From positions 335,813,312 to 335,877,311 of the forward strand of contig NC_085138.1 in assembly GCF_035046485.1 (NCBI RefSeq): a stretch of DNA of 64,000 nucleotides, read 5' to 3'. Source of the DNA: Aedes albopictus. Its lineage: Eukaryota > Arthropoda > Insecta > Diptera > Culicidae. The first letter of the stretch is position 1. The number at the start of each line of letters is the position of its first letter. Shown piece after piece: positions 21,776-33,837 of the stretch. Position numbers and translations under genes: made by a program. Under the pieces are notes generated by a model. That model searched no databases and was not told the DNA's origin. It was given only the letters and a program-made list of their open reading frames with translations.

Positions 21776-22179
21776 GAATGGCTATTAAATTGCTTTACGA
21801 TTGTTCGATAAGAGCGTCGTTCTGTTCTGTTTCTTGGCAATTGCCAATTGGTGTGCCATTAGTGGCGAAGAGGAATGAGCCGCCAATTTGCAGGTCACTG
21901 GGTCGTCGAGGCTCCTCCGATGGCAAGTGATGTATGGAGTGCTTTAATGGAGGTTGTTGAAACGTACTTGAAAGATGATTGATCGGGTTGGTGGGGGGAG
22001 TGGGATTCGATTGTTCGGATCTTAACGGAGTTTCTGGGAAAGTATGGATTTACTATTGCAATTAATCGTCGCTTGTGCTGGTGTAGTGATTTCTTTCGGG
22101 TATCTGGTATCCAGAAGGTTGGTTCCAAGGGCATGTTTCCTTTTCATTCGGGACAACAACGAGAGACGAACGAGAATAA

Positions 22180-22990
22180 CGCTCTCAGAAGTCGATTGCT
22201 AGTGACCAGTACCTGACTCAAATCAGAGCGGTACAAGGCGTAAAAAAGCAGAAAAGAGTCCACCGCTACAAGTTACGTAAACGCTGGAAATGTGATTGCT
22301 GAAGCACAGCAAAGCATGAATCGGAACGATATGCGGAAGCTTTATAAAATTGCCACTGGTGCGCGTCACAAGACAGCGCCAGTACCGCCATGTTCAATGA
22401 CCTATAGGGAATTTGCTGACAGACATAATAATGGCATCCAGATGGAATTTGGGCAGATGGGTATTTCCCAAATTTTTTGTAAGGTGGGTTGCATCTAGGA
22501 ACAAGATTAACCTTTCAGGACGCGCGCCTGTTCGGTACTAAAACTGCATCGCGCTTGCACTGTATACGTAGAGTGATGCTGTTTGGTAGTGCTGTACTTT
22601 TACAACGGCTCGTGTCCTGAAGGGTTAACATAGTTGATGACGGTCAAGCAATAGAAACACCAACATTGGATGAGATTATTGTTGCCCTTATGAAGCTGTA
22701 AAACAGCAAGGCTGCTGGTACGGACGAGATCTTGGTCGAACTTCTTAAGCGTGGACATTCTTCAAAGGTACAGGGGGGTGAAGTATTACGCATAAGCCGG
22801 TTGAATGGCCTCATATGCTCAATCCGCAAGAAAGGGAAGTGCGCTAATTACTGAGGGAACATGGAAATTCTACGAATGTACAAAATACTGTCGCGTGTCC
22901 GTTCAGCAGGCTGAGATCAGGTAAGGAATCTTTCGTCGGTGAATGCCAGGCTGGCTTTCGTAAGGGCCGATCAACGGCGTCGTCAGTTTC
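22180..22990 (+). pseudogene. RTE-like LINE relic, split by a TTAA-flanked MITE
   Basis: Translation in several frames gives the linker and N-terminal reverse-transcriptase blocks of an RTE-type LINE: GNVIAEAQQSMNRNDMRKLY and KIATGARHKT near 22275-22375; IVALMKL.NSKAAGTDEILV near 22670-22735; SIRKKGKCANY near 22820-22850; and FVGECQAGFRKGRSTASSV near 22935-22990. Stops and frameshifts interrupt it. The piece ends where the 23-bp minisatellite starts, so the catalytic part is missing. It is a different copy and subfamily from the RTE at 53 kb. Confidence 0.75.
22511..22624. mobile_element. 114-bp MITE flanked by TTAA (piggyBac-type)
   Basis: TTAA lies on both sides (22507-22510 and 22625-22628). 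The ends are inverted: CCTTTCAGGAC at left, GTCCTGAAGGG at right. A TTAA duplication is the rule for piggyBac insertions, so this is probably a piggyBac-mobilised non-autonomous element. It splits the RTE relic and has no ORF. Confidence 0.75.
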
Positions 22991-24060
22991 GTGTGAAAGG
23001 TTCTAAAGAATCCGAGGAGAACTCTCCCAGGATTCTGAAAAAAAAACCTCTCAGAAATCTGAGAATAATTGTCTCAGGATTCTAAGGAGAATTCTTTCCG
23101 GATTCTGAAGATAACCCGCACAGGATTTTGTAAGGAATCCTCTCAGCATACTGTGGAGAATCCTCCCAGGATTCTGAGGAGAATCTTTTTAGGATTCTGT
23201 GGAGACACCTTGCAGGAATCTGTGCAGAATCCTTTCTGGATTCTGTGAACAATTCTTTCAGGATTCTGTGAATAATCCCTTCAGGATTCTTTGAACAATC
23301 CCTTCAGGATTCTTAATACAATCCTTTCAGGGTTCTGTGGACAATCCTCCCAGGGTACTGTGGAGAACCCTTCCCAAGTAACACACTTGTCACAGAAGAG
23401 TCACGGCAGCGCAGGTTTTTGTTGCGCAAAAGTCACTGTGATTTACTTCTAACAAATATATACTAACTTAATAGAAGTCAGTCACAATGACATTTGTACA
23501 ACAAAAACCTGCGCCGCCGTGACTCTTCTGTGACAAGTGTGTTACTTAAGTTTCTGGAATCTGTGAAGAATCCTCTCAGGATTCTGTGGAAAATTCCCTC
23601 AGGATTTAGTGAAGAATCCTCCCAGGATTCTGTGGAGAATCTTTTCAGGATTCTTTGGAGACACCTTTCAGGAATCTGTGCAGCATCCTCTCAGGATTCT
23701 GTGAACAATCCCTGTAGGATTCTTTAAACAATCCTTTCAGGATTCTTTGAACAATCCTTTCAGGATTCTGTGGCCAATCCTTTCAGGATTCAGTGAACAA
23801 TCCTCCCAAGATTCAGTGGAGAATCCTCTCAGGATTCTGTGGAGAATCCTCTCAGCATTCTGTGGAGATTCCTTTGTGGATTCTGTGAAGACACCTTTCA
23901 GGATTCTGTGGACAATCTTTCAGGATTCTGTGAACAATCCCTTCAGGATTCTTTGAACTATCCTTTCAGGATTCTGTGGACAATCCTTCCAAGATTCTGT
24001 GGTGGATCCTCTCAGGATTCCGTAGAGAATCCTCTCAGGATTCTGAGGAGAATCCTCTCA
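22991..24060 (+). repeat. Degenerate left flank of the 23-bp minisatellite
   Basis: Units AGGATTCTG(T/A)GRAGAATCC and related forms recur with many substitutions (for example GTGAACAATCCCTTC variants). Divergence decreases towards the core that begins near 24000. A 178-bp MITE interrupts at 23373-23550. Open frames read through because these variants lack the TGA present in the core unit. Confidence 0.85.
23373..23550. mobile_element. 178-bp palindromic MITE, copy 2
   Basis: Same family and same length as 10060-10237. It starts CCCAAGTAACACACTTGTCA and ends in a diverged reverse complement (GTTACTTAAG). It is flanked by TT on both sides, as is copy 1. Substitutions between the two arms are more frequent than in copy 1, so this copy is older or less constrained. 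Confidence 0.85.
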
Positions 24061-27000
24061 GGATTCTGAGGAGAATCCTCTCAGGATTCTGAGGAGAATC
24101 CTCTCAGGATTCTGAGGAGAATCCTCTCAGGATTCTGAGGAGAATCCTCTCAGGATTCTGAGGAGAATCCTCTCAGGATTCTGAGGAGAATCCTCTCAGG
24201 ATTCTGAGGAGAATCCTCTCAGGATTCTGAGGAGAATCCTCTCAGGATTCTGAGGAGAATCCTCTCAGGATTCTGAGGAGAATCCTCTCAGGATTCTGAG
24301 GAGAATCCTCTCAGGATTCTGAGGAGAATCCTCTCAGGATTCTGAGGAGAATCCTCTCAGGATTCTGAGGAGAATCCTCTCAGGATTCTGAGGAGAATCC
24401 TCTCAGGATTCTGAGGAGAATCCTCTTAGGATTCTGAGGAGAATCCTCTCAGGATTCTGAGGAGAATCCTCTCAGGATTCTGAGGCGAATTCTCTCAGGA
24501 TTCTGAGGAGAATCCTCTCAGGATTCTGAGGAGAATCCTCTCAGGATTCTGAGGAGAATCCTCTCAGGATTCTGAGGAGAATCCTCTCAGGATTCTGAGG
24601 AGAATCCTCTCAGGATTCTGAGGAGAATCCTCTCAGGATTCTGAGGAGAATCCTCTCAGGATTCTGAGGAGAATCCTCTCAGGATTCTGAGGAGAATCCT
24701 CTCAGGATTCTGAGGAGAATCCTCTCAGGATTCTGAGGAGAATCCTTTCAGGATTCTGAGGAGAATCCTTTCAGGATTCTGAGGAGAATCCTTTCAGGAT
24801 TCTGAGGAGAATCCTTTCAGGATTCTGAGGAGAATCCTTTCAGGATTCTGAGGAGAATCCTTTCAGGATTCTGAGGAGAATCCTTTCAGGATTCTGAGGA
24901 GAATCCTTTCAGGATTCTGAGGAGAATCCTTTCAGGATTCTGAGGAGAATTCTTTCAGGATTCTGAGGAGATTCCTTTCAGGATTCTGAGGAGATTCCTT
25001 TCAGGATTCTGAGGAGAATCTTTTCAGGATTCTGAGGAGATTCCTTTCAGGATTCTGAGGAGAATCCTTTCAGGATTCTGAGGAGAATCCTCTCAGGATT
25101 CTGAGGAGAATCCTTTCAGGATTCTGAGGAGAATCCTCTCAGGATTCTGAGGAGAATCCTCTCAGGATTCTGAGGAGAATCCTCTCAGGATTCTGAGGAG
25201 AATCCTCTCAGGATTCTGAGGAGAATCCTCTCAGGATTCTGAGGAGAATCCTCTCAGGATTCTGAGGAGAATCCTCTCAGGATTCTGAGGAGAATCCTCT
25301 CAGGATTCTGAGGAGAATCCTCTCAGGATTCTGAGGAGAATCCTCTCAGGATTCTGAGGAGAATCCTCTCAGGATTCTGAGGAGAATCCTCTCAGGATTC
25401 TGAGGAGAATCCTCTCAGGATTCTGAGGAGAATCCTCTCAGGATTCTGAGGAGAATCCTCTCAGGATTCTGAGGCGAATTCTCTCAGGATTCTGAGGAGA
25501 ATCCTCTCAGGATTCTGAGGAGAATCCTCTCAGGATTCTGAGGAGAATCCTCTCAGGATTCTGAGGAGAATCCTCTCAGGATTCTGAGGAGAATCCTCTC
25601 AGGATTCTGAGGAGAATCCTTTCAGGATTCTGAGGAGAATCCTTTCAGGATTCTGAGGAGAATCCTTTCAGGATTCTGAGGAGAATCCTTTCAGGATTCT
25701 GAGGAGAATCCTTTCAGGATTCTGAGGAGAATCCTTTCAGGATTCTGAGGAGAATCCTTTCAGGATTCTGAGGAGAATCCTTTCAGGATTCTGAGGAGAA
25801 TCCTTTCAGGATTCTGAGGAGAATCCTTTCAGGATTCTGAGGAGAATCCTTTCAGGATTCTGAGGAGAATCCTCTCAGGATTCTGAGGAGAATCCTTTCA
25901 GGATTCTGAGGAGAATCCTTTCAGGATTCTGAGGAGAATCCTTTCAGGATTCTGAGGAGAATCCTTTCAGGATTTTGAGGAGAATCCTTTCAGGATTCTG
26001 AGGAGAATCCTTTCAGGATTCTGAGGAGAATCCTTTCAGGATTCTGAGGAGAATCCTTTCAGGATTCTGAGGAGAATCCTTTCAGGATTCTGAGGAGAAT
26101 TCTTTCAGGATTCTGAGGAGATTCCTTTCAGGATTCTGAGGAGATTCCTTTCAGGATTCTGAGGAGAATCTTTTCAGGATTCTGAGGAGATTCCTTTCAG
26201 GATTCTGAGGAGAATCTTTTCAGGATTCTGAGGAGAATCCTTTCAGGATTCTGAGGAGAATCCTTTCAGGATTCTGAGGAGAATCCTTTCAGGATTCTGA
26301 GGAGAATCCTTTCAGGATTCTGAGGAGAATCCTTTCAGGATTCTGAGGAGAATCCTTTCAGGATTCTGAGGAGAATCCTTTCAGGATTCTGAGGAGAATC
26401 CTTTCAGGATTCTGAGGAGAATCCTTTCAGGATTCTGAGGAGAATCCTTTCAGGATTCTGAGGAGAATCCTTTCAGGATTCTGAGGAGAATCCTTTCAGG
26501 ATTCTGAGGAGAATCCTTTCAGGATTCTGAGGAGAATCCTTTCAGGATTCTGAGAAAAATCCTTTCAGGATTCTGAGGAGAATCCTTTCAGGATTCTGAG
26601 GAGAATCCTTTCAGGATTCTGAGGAGAATCCTTTCAGGATTCTGAGGAGAATCCTCTCAGGATTCTGAGGAGAATCCTTTCAGGATTCTGAGGAGAATCC
26701 TTTCAGGATTCTGAGGAGAATCCTTTCAGGATTTTGAGGAGAATCCTTTCAGGATTCTGAGGAGAATCCTTTCAGGATTCTGAGGAGAATCCTTTCAGGA
26801 TTCTGAGGAGAATCCTTTCAGGATTCTGAGGAGAATCCTTTCAGGATTCTGAGGAGAATTCTTTCAGGATTCTGAGGAGATTCCTTTCAGGATTCTGAGG
26901 AGATTCCTTTCAGGATTCTGAGGAGAATCTTTTCAGGATTCTGAGGAGATTCCTTTCAGGATTCTGAGGAGAATCTTTTCAGGATTCTGAGGAGAATCCT

Positions 27001-30000
27001 TTCAGGATTCTGAGGAGAATCCTTTCAGGATTCTGAGGAGAATCCTTTCAGGATTCTGAGGAGAATCCTTTCAGGATTCTGAGGAGAATCCTTTCAGGAT
27101 TCTGAGGAGAATCCTTTCAGGATTCTGAGGAGAATCCTTTCAGGATTCTGAGGAGAATCCTTTCAGGATTCTGAGGAGAATCCTTTCAGGATTCTGAGGA
27201 GAATCCTTTCAGGATTCTGAGGAGAATCCTTTCAGGATTCTGAGGAGAATCCTTTCAGGATTCTGAGGAGAATCCTTTCAGGATTCTGAGGAGAATCCTT
27301 TCAGGATTCTGAGGAGAATCCTTTCAGGATTCTGAGGAGAATCCTTTCAGGATTCTGAGAAAAATCCTTTCAGGATTCTGAGGAGAATCCTTTCAGGATT
27401 CTGAGAAGAATCCTTTCAGGATTCTGAGGAGAATCCTTTCAGGATTCTGAGGAGAATCCTTTCAGGGTTCTGAGGAGAATCCTTTCAGGGTTCTGAGGAG
27501 AATCCTTTCAGGGTTCTGAGGAGAATCCTTTCAGGGTTCTGAGGAGAATCCTTTCAGGGTTCTGAGGAGAATCCTTTCAGGGTTCTGAGGAGAATCCTTT
27601 CAGGATTCTGAGGAGAATCCTTTCAGGATTCTGAGGAGAATCCTTTCAGGATTCTGAGGAGAATCCTTTCAGGATTCTGAGGAGAATCCTTTCAGGATTC
27701 TGAGGAGAATCCTTTCAGGATTCTGAGGAGAATCCTTTCAGGATTCTGAGGAGAATCCTTTCAGGATTCTGAGGAGAATCCTTTCAGGATTCTGAGGAGA
27801 ATCCTTTCAGGATTCTGAGGAGAATCCTTTCAGGATTCTGAGGAGAATCCTTTCAGGATTCTGAGGAGAATCCTCTCAGGATTCTGAGGAGAATCCTTTC
27901 AGGATTCTGAGGAGAATCCTTTCAGGATTCTGAGGAGAATCCTTTCAGGATTCTGAGGAGAATCCTTTCAGGATTCTGAGGAGAATCCTTTCAGGATTCT
28001 GAGGAGAATCCTTTCAGGATTCTGAGGAGAATCCTTTCAGGATTCTGAGGAGAATCCTTTCAGGATTCTGAGGAGAATCCTTTCAGGATTCTGAGGAGAA
28101 TCCTTTCAGGATTCTGAGGAGAATCCTTTCAGGATTCTGAGGAGAATCCTTTCAGGATTCTGAGGAGAATTCTTTCAGGATTCTGAGGAGATTCCTTTCA
28201 GGATTCTGAGGAGATTCCTTTCAGGATTCTGAGGAGAATCTTTTCAGGATTCTGAGGAGATTCCTTTCAGGATTCTGAGGAGAATCTTTTCAGGATTCTG
28301 AGGAGAATCCTTTCAGGATTCTGAGGAGAATCCTTTCAGGATTCTGAGGAGAATCCTTTCAGGATTCTGAGGAGAATCCTTTCAGGATTCTGAGGAGAAT
28401 CCTTTCAGGATTCTGAGGAGAATCCTTTCAGGATTCTGAGGAGAATCCTTTCAGGATTCTGAGGAGAATCCTTTCAGGATTCTGAGGAGAATCCTTTCAG
28501 GATTCTGAGGAGAATCCTTTCAGGATTCTGAGGAGAATCCTTTCAGGATTCTGAGGAGAATCCTTTCAGGATTCTGAGGAGAATCCTTTCAGGATTCTGA
28601 GGAGAATCCTTTCAGGATTCTGAGGAGAATCCTTTCAGGATTCTGAGGAGAATCCTTTCAGGATTCTGAGAAAAATCCTTTCAGGATTCTGAGGAGAATC
28701 CTTTCAGGATTCTGAGAAGAATCCTTTCAGGATTCTGAGGAGAATCCTTTCAGGATTCTGAGGAGAATCCTTTCAGGGTTCTGAGGAGAATCCTTTCAGG
28801 GTTCTGAGGAGAATCCTTTCAGGGTTCTGAGGAGAATCCTTTCAGGGTTCTGAGGAGAATCCTTTCAGGGTTCTGAGGAGAATCCTTTCAGGGTTCTGAG
28901 GAGAATCCTTTCAGGATTCTGAGGAGAATCCTTTCAGGATTCTGAGGAGAATCCTTTCAGGATTCTGAGGAGAATCCTTTCAGGATTCTGAGGAGAATCC
29001 TTTCAGGATTCTGAGGAGAATCCTTTCAGGATTCTGAGGAGAATCCTTTCAGGATTCTGAGGAGAATCCTTTCAGGATTCTGAGGAGAATCCTTTCAGGA
29101 TTCTGAGGAGAATCCTTTCAGGATTCTGAGGAGAATCCTTTCAGGATTCTGAGGAGAATCCTTTCAGGATTCTGAGGAGAATCCTCTCAGGATTCTGAGG
29201 AGAATCCTTTCAGGATTCTGAGGAGAATCCTTTCAGGATTCTGAGGAGAATCCTTTCAGGATTCTGAGGAGAATCCTTTCAGGATTCTGAGGAGAATCCT
29301 TTCAGGATTCTGAGGAGAATCCTTTCAGGATTCTGAGGAGAATCCTTTCAGGATTCTGAGGAGAATCCTTTCAGGATTCTGAGGAGAATCCTTTCAGGAT
29401 TCTGAGGAGAATCCTTTCAGGATTCTGAGGAGAATCCTTTCAGGATTCTGAGGAGAATCCTTTCAGGATTCTGAGGAGAATCCTTTCAGGATTCTGAGGA
29501 GAATCCTTTCAGGATTCTGAGGAGAATCCTTTCAGGATTCTGAGGAGAATCCTTTCAGGATTCTGAGGAGAATCCTTTCAGGATTCTGAGGAGAATCCTT
29601 TCAGGATTCTGAGGAGAATCCTTTCAGGATTCTGAGGAGAATCCTTTCAGGATTCTGAGGAGAATCCTTTCAGGATTCTGAGGAGAATCCTTTCAGGATT
29701 CTGAGGAGAATCCTTTCAGGATTCTGAGGAGAATCCTTTCAGGATTCTGAGGAGAATCCTTTCAGGATTCTGAGGAGAATCCTTTCAGGATTCTGAGGAG
29801 AATCCTTTCAGGATTCTGAGGAGAATCCTTTCAGGATTCTGAGGAGAATCCTTTCAGGATTCTGAGGAGAATCCTTTCAGGATTCTGAGGAGAATCCTCT
29901 CAGGATTCTGAGGAGAATCCTTTCAGGATTCTGAGGAGAATCCTTTCAGGATTCTGAGGAGAATCCTCTCAGGATTCTGAGGAGAATCCTTTCAGGATTC

Positions 30001-33000
30001 TGAGGAGAATCCTTTCAGGATTCTGAGGAGAATCCTTACAGGATTCTGAGGAGAATTCTTTCAGGATTCTGAGGAGAATCCTCTCAGGATTCTGAGGAGA
30101 ATCCTTTCAGGATTCTGAGGAGAATCCTTTCAGGATTCTGAGAATCCTTCAGGATTCTGAGAATCCTTTCAGGATTCTGAGGAGAATCCTCTCAGGATTC
30201 TGAGGAGAATCCTTTCAGGATTCTGAGGAGAATCCTTTCAGGATTCTGAGGAGAATCCTCTCAGGATTCTGAGGAGAATCCTTTCAGGATTCTGAGGAGA
30301 ATCCTTTCAGGATTCTGAGGAGAATCCTTTCAGGATTCTGAGGAGAATTCTTTCAGGATTCTGAGGAGAATTCTTTCAGGATTCTGAGGAGAATCCTCTC
30401 AGGATTCTGAGGAGAATCCTTTCAGGATTCTGAGGAGAATCCTTTCAGGATTCTGAGGAGAATCCTTTCAGGATTCTGAGGAGAATCCTCTCAGGATTCT
30501 GAGGAGAATCCTTTCAGGATTCTGAGGAGAATCCTTTCAGGATTCTGAGGAGAATCCTTTCAGGATTCTGAGGAGAATCCTTTCAGGATTCTGAGGAGAA
30601 TTCTTTCAGGATTCTGAGGAGAATCCTCTCAGGATTCTGAGGAGAATCCTTTCAGGATTCTGAGGAGAATCCTTTCAGGATTCTGAGAATCCTTCAGGAT
30701 TCTGAGAATCCTTTCAGGATTCTGAGGAGAATCCTCTCAGGATTCTGAGGAGAATCCTTTCAGGATTCTGAGGAGAATCCTTTCAGGATTCTGAGGAGAA
30801 TCCTTTCAGGATTCTGAGGAGAATCCTTTCAGGATTCTGAGGAGAATCCTTTCAGGATTCTGAGGAGAATCCTTTCAGGATTCTGAGGAGAATCCTTTCA
30901 GGATTCTGAGGAGAATCCTTTCAGGATTCTGAGGAGAATCCTTTCAGGATTCTGAGGAGAATCCTTTCAGGATTCTGAGGAGAATCCTTTCAGGATTCTG
31001 AGGAGAATCCTTTCAGGATTCTGAGGAGAATCCTTTCAGGATTCTGAGGAGAATCCTTTCAGGATTCTGAGGAGAATCCTTTCAGGATTCTGAGGAGAAT
31101 CCTTTCAGGATTCTGAGGAGAATCCTTTCAGGATTCTGAGGAGAATCCTTTCAGGATTCTGAGGAGAATCCTTTCAGGATTCTGAGGAGAATCCTCTCAG
31201 GATTCTGAGGAGAATCCTTTCAGGATTCTGAGGAGAATCCTTTCAGGATTCTGAGGATAATCCTTTCAGGATTCTGAGGAGAATTCTTTCAGGATTCTGA
31301 GGAGAATCCTCTCAGGATTCTGAGGAGAATCCTTTCAGGATTCTGAGGAGAATCCTTCAGGATTCTGAGAATCCTTTCAGGATTCTGAGGAGAATCCTCT
31401 CAGGATTCTGAGGAGAATCCTTTCAGGATTCTGAGGAGAATCCTTTCAGGATTCTGAGGAGAATCCTTTCAGGATTCTGAGGAGAATCCTTTCAGGATTC
31501 TGAGGAGAATCCTTTCAGGATTCTGAGGAGAATCCTTTCAGGATTCTGAGGAGAATCCTTTCAGGATTCTGAGGAGAATCCTTTCAGGATTCTGAGGAGA
31601 ATCCTTTCAGGATTCTGAGGAGAATCCTTTCAGGATTCTGAGGAGAATCCTTTCAGGATTCTGAGGAGAATCCTTTCAGGATTCTGAGGAGAATCCTTTC
31701 AGGATTCTGAGGAGAATCCTTTCAGGATTCTGAGGAGAATCCTTTCAGGATTCTGAGGAGAATCCTTTCAGGATTCTGAGGAGAATCCTTTCAGGATTCT
31801 GAGGAGAATCCTTTCAGGATTCTGAGGAGAATCCTTTCAGGATTCTGAGGAGAATCCTTTCAGGATTCTGAGGAGAATCCTTTCAGGATTCTGAGGAGAA
31901 TCCTTTCTGGATTTTGAGGAGATTCTTTTCAGGATTCTGAGGAGAATCCTTTCAGGATTCTGAGGAGAATCCTTTCAGGATTCTGAGGAGAATCCTTTCA
32001 GGATTCTGAGGAGAATCCTTTCAGGATTCTGAGGAGAATCCTTTCAGGATTCTGAGGAGAATCCTTTCAGGATTCTGAGGAGAATCCTTTCAGGATTCTG
32101 AGGAGAATCCTTTCAGGATTCTGAGGAGAATCCTTTCAGGATTCTGAGGAGAATCCTTTCAGGATTCTGAGGAGAATCCTTTCAGGATTCTGAGGAGAAT
32201 CCTTTCAGGATTCTGAGGAGAATCCTTTCAGGATTCTGAGGAGAATCCTTTCAGGATTCTGAGGAGAATCCTTCCAGGATTCTGAGGAGAATCCTTTCAG
32301 GATTCTGAGGAGAATCCTTTCAGGATTCTGAGGAGAATCCTTTCAGGATTCTGAGGAGAATCCTTTCAGGATTCTGAGGAGAATCCTTTCAGGATTCTGA
32401 GGAGAATCCTTTCAGGATTCTGAGGAGAATCCTTTCAGGATTCTGAGGAGAATCCTTTCAGGATTCTGAGGAGAATCCTTTCAGGATTCTGAGGAGAATC
32501 CTTTCAGGATTCTGAGGAGAATCCTTTCAGGATTCTGAGGAGAATCCTCTCAGGATTCTGAGGAGAATCCTTTCAGGATTCTGAGGAGAATCCTTTCAGG
32601 ATTCTGAGGAGAATCCTTTCAGGATTCTGAGGAGAATCCTCTCAGGATTCTGAGGAGAATCCTCTCAGGATTCTGAGGAGAATCCTCTCAGGATTCTGAG
32701 GAGAATCCTTTCAGGATTCTGAGGAGAATCCTTTCAGGATTCTGAGGAGAATCCTTTCAGGATTCTGAGGAGAATCCTTTCAGGATTCTGAGGAGAATCC
32801 TCTCAGGATTCTGAGGAGAATCCTCTCAGGATTCTGAGGAGAATCCTCTCAGGATTCTGAGGAGAATCCTTTCAGGATTCTGAGGAGAATCCTTTCAGGA
32901 TTCTGAGGAGAATCCTTTCAGGATTCTGAGGAGAATCCTTTCAGGTTTCTGAGGAGAATCCTTTCAGAATTCTGAGGAGAATCCTTTCAGGATTCTGAGG

Positions 33001-33690
33001 AGAATCCTTTCAGGATTCTGAGGAGAATCCTTTCAGGATTCTGAGGAGAATCCTTTCAGGATTCTGAGGAGAATCCTTTCAGGATTCTGAGGAGAATCCT
33101 TTCAGGATTCTGGGGAGAATCCTTTCAGGATTCTGGGGAGAATCCTTTCAGGATTCTGGGGAGAATCCTTTCAGGATTCTGAGGAGAATCCTTTCAGGAT
33201 TCTGAGGAGAATCCTTTCAGGATTCTGAGGAGAATCCTTTCAGGATTCTGAGGAGAATCCTTTCAGGTTTCTGAGGAGAATCCTTTCAGGATTCTGAGGA
33301 GAATCCTTTCAGGATTCTGAGGAGAATCCTTTCAGGATTCTGAGGAGAATCCTTTCAGGATTCTGAGGAGAATCCTTTCAGGATTCTGAGGAGAATCCTT
33401 TCAGGATTCTGAGGAGAATCCTTTCAGGATTCTGAGGAGAATCCTTTCAGGATTCTGAGGAGAATCCTTTCAGGATTCTGAGGAGAATCCTTTCAGGATT
33501 CTGAGGAGAATCCTTTCAGGATTCTGAGGAGAATCCTTTCAGGATTCTGAGGAGAATCCTTTCAGGATTCTGAGGAGAATCCTTTCAGGATTCTGAGGAG
33601 AATCCTTTCAGGATTCTGAGGAGAATCCTTTCAGGATTCTGAGGAGAATCCTTTCAGGATTCTGAGGAGAATCCTTTCAGGATTCTGAGG
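24061..33690 (+). repeat. Homogeneous 23-bp minisatellite core, about 420 copies
   Basis: The unit is AGGATTCT, then GAGG, then AGAATCCT, then (T/C)TC. The two octamers are exact reverse complements, so each unit is a potential hairpin with a 4-base loop. Successive units start 23 bp apart (for example 24061 and 24084). Subtypes CTC and TTC form blocks. Rare variants (GAGATTCC, GAGGCGAATT, GAGAAAAATCC, GGGTTCT runs) recur in the same order at distances that are multiples of 23. Each unit contains TGA and 23 is not a multiple of 3, so every frame on this strand is closed and no protein is encoded. Shortened units occur near 30140, 30690 and 31355. Confidence 0.97.
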
Positions 33691-33835
33691 AGAATTCTCC
33701 CAGGATTCTGAGAAGAATCCTTCCAGGATTCTGAGAAGAATCCTCCCAGGATTCTGAGAAGAATCCTTCCAGGATTCTGAGAAGAATCCTCCCAGGATTC
33801 TGAGAATAATCCTCCCAGGATTCTGAGAAGAGGAC
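33691..33835 (+). repeat. Variant right edge of the 23-bp minisatellite
   Basis: Units change to AGGATTCTGAGAAGAATCC followed by TYCC. They end abruptly at GAGAAGAGGACACAG. The minus-strand open frames starting in flanking sequence and running into these units exist only because the variants lose the stop codons. Confidence 0.9.
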
Positions 33836-33837
33836 AC

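Noticed and set aside
24061..33690. Regular repeat array as a possible CRISPR locus
   Set aside because: Units follow each other directly with a 23-bp period and no unique spacers. The setting is a eukaryotic repeat-rich genome and no cas genes are present.
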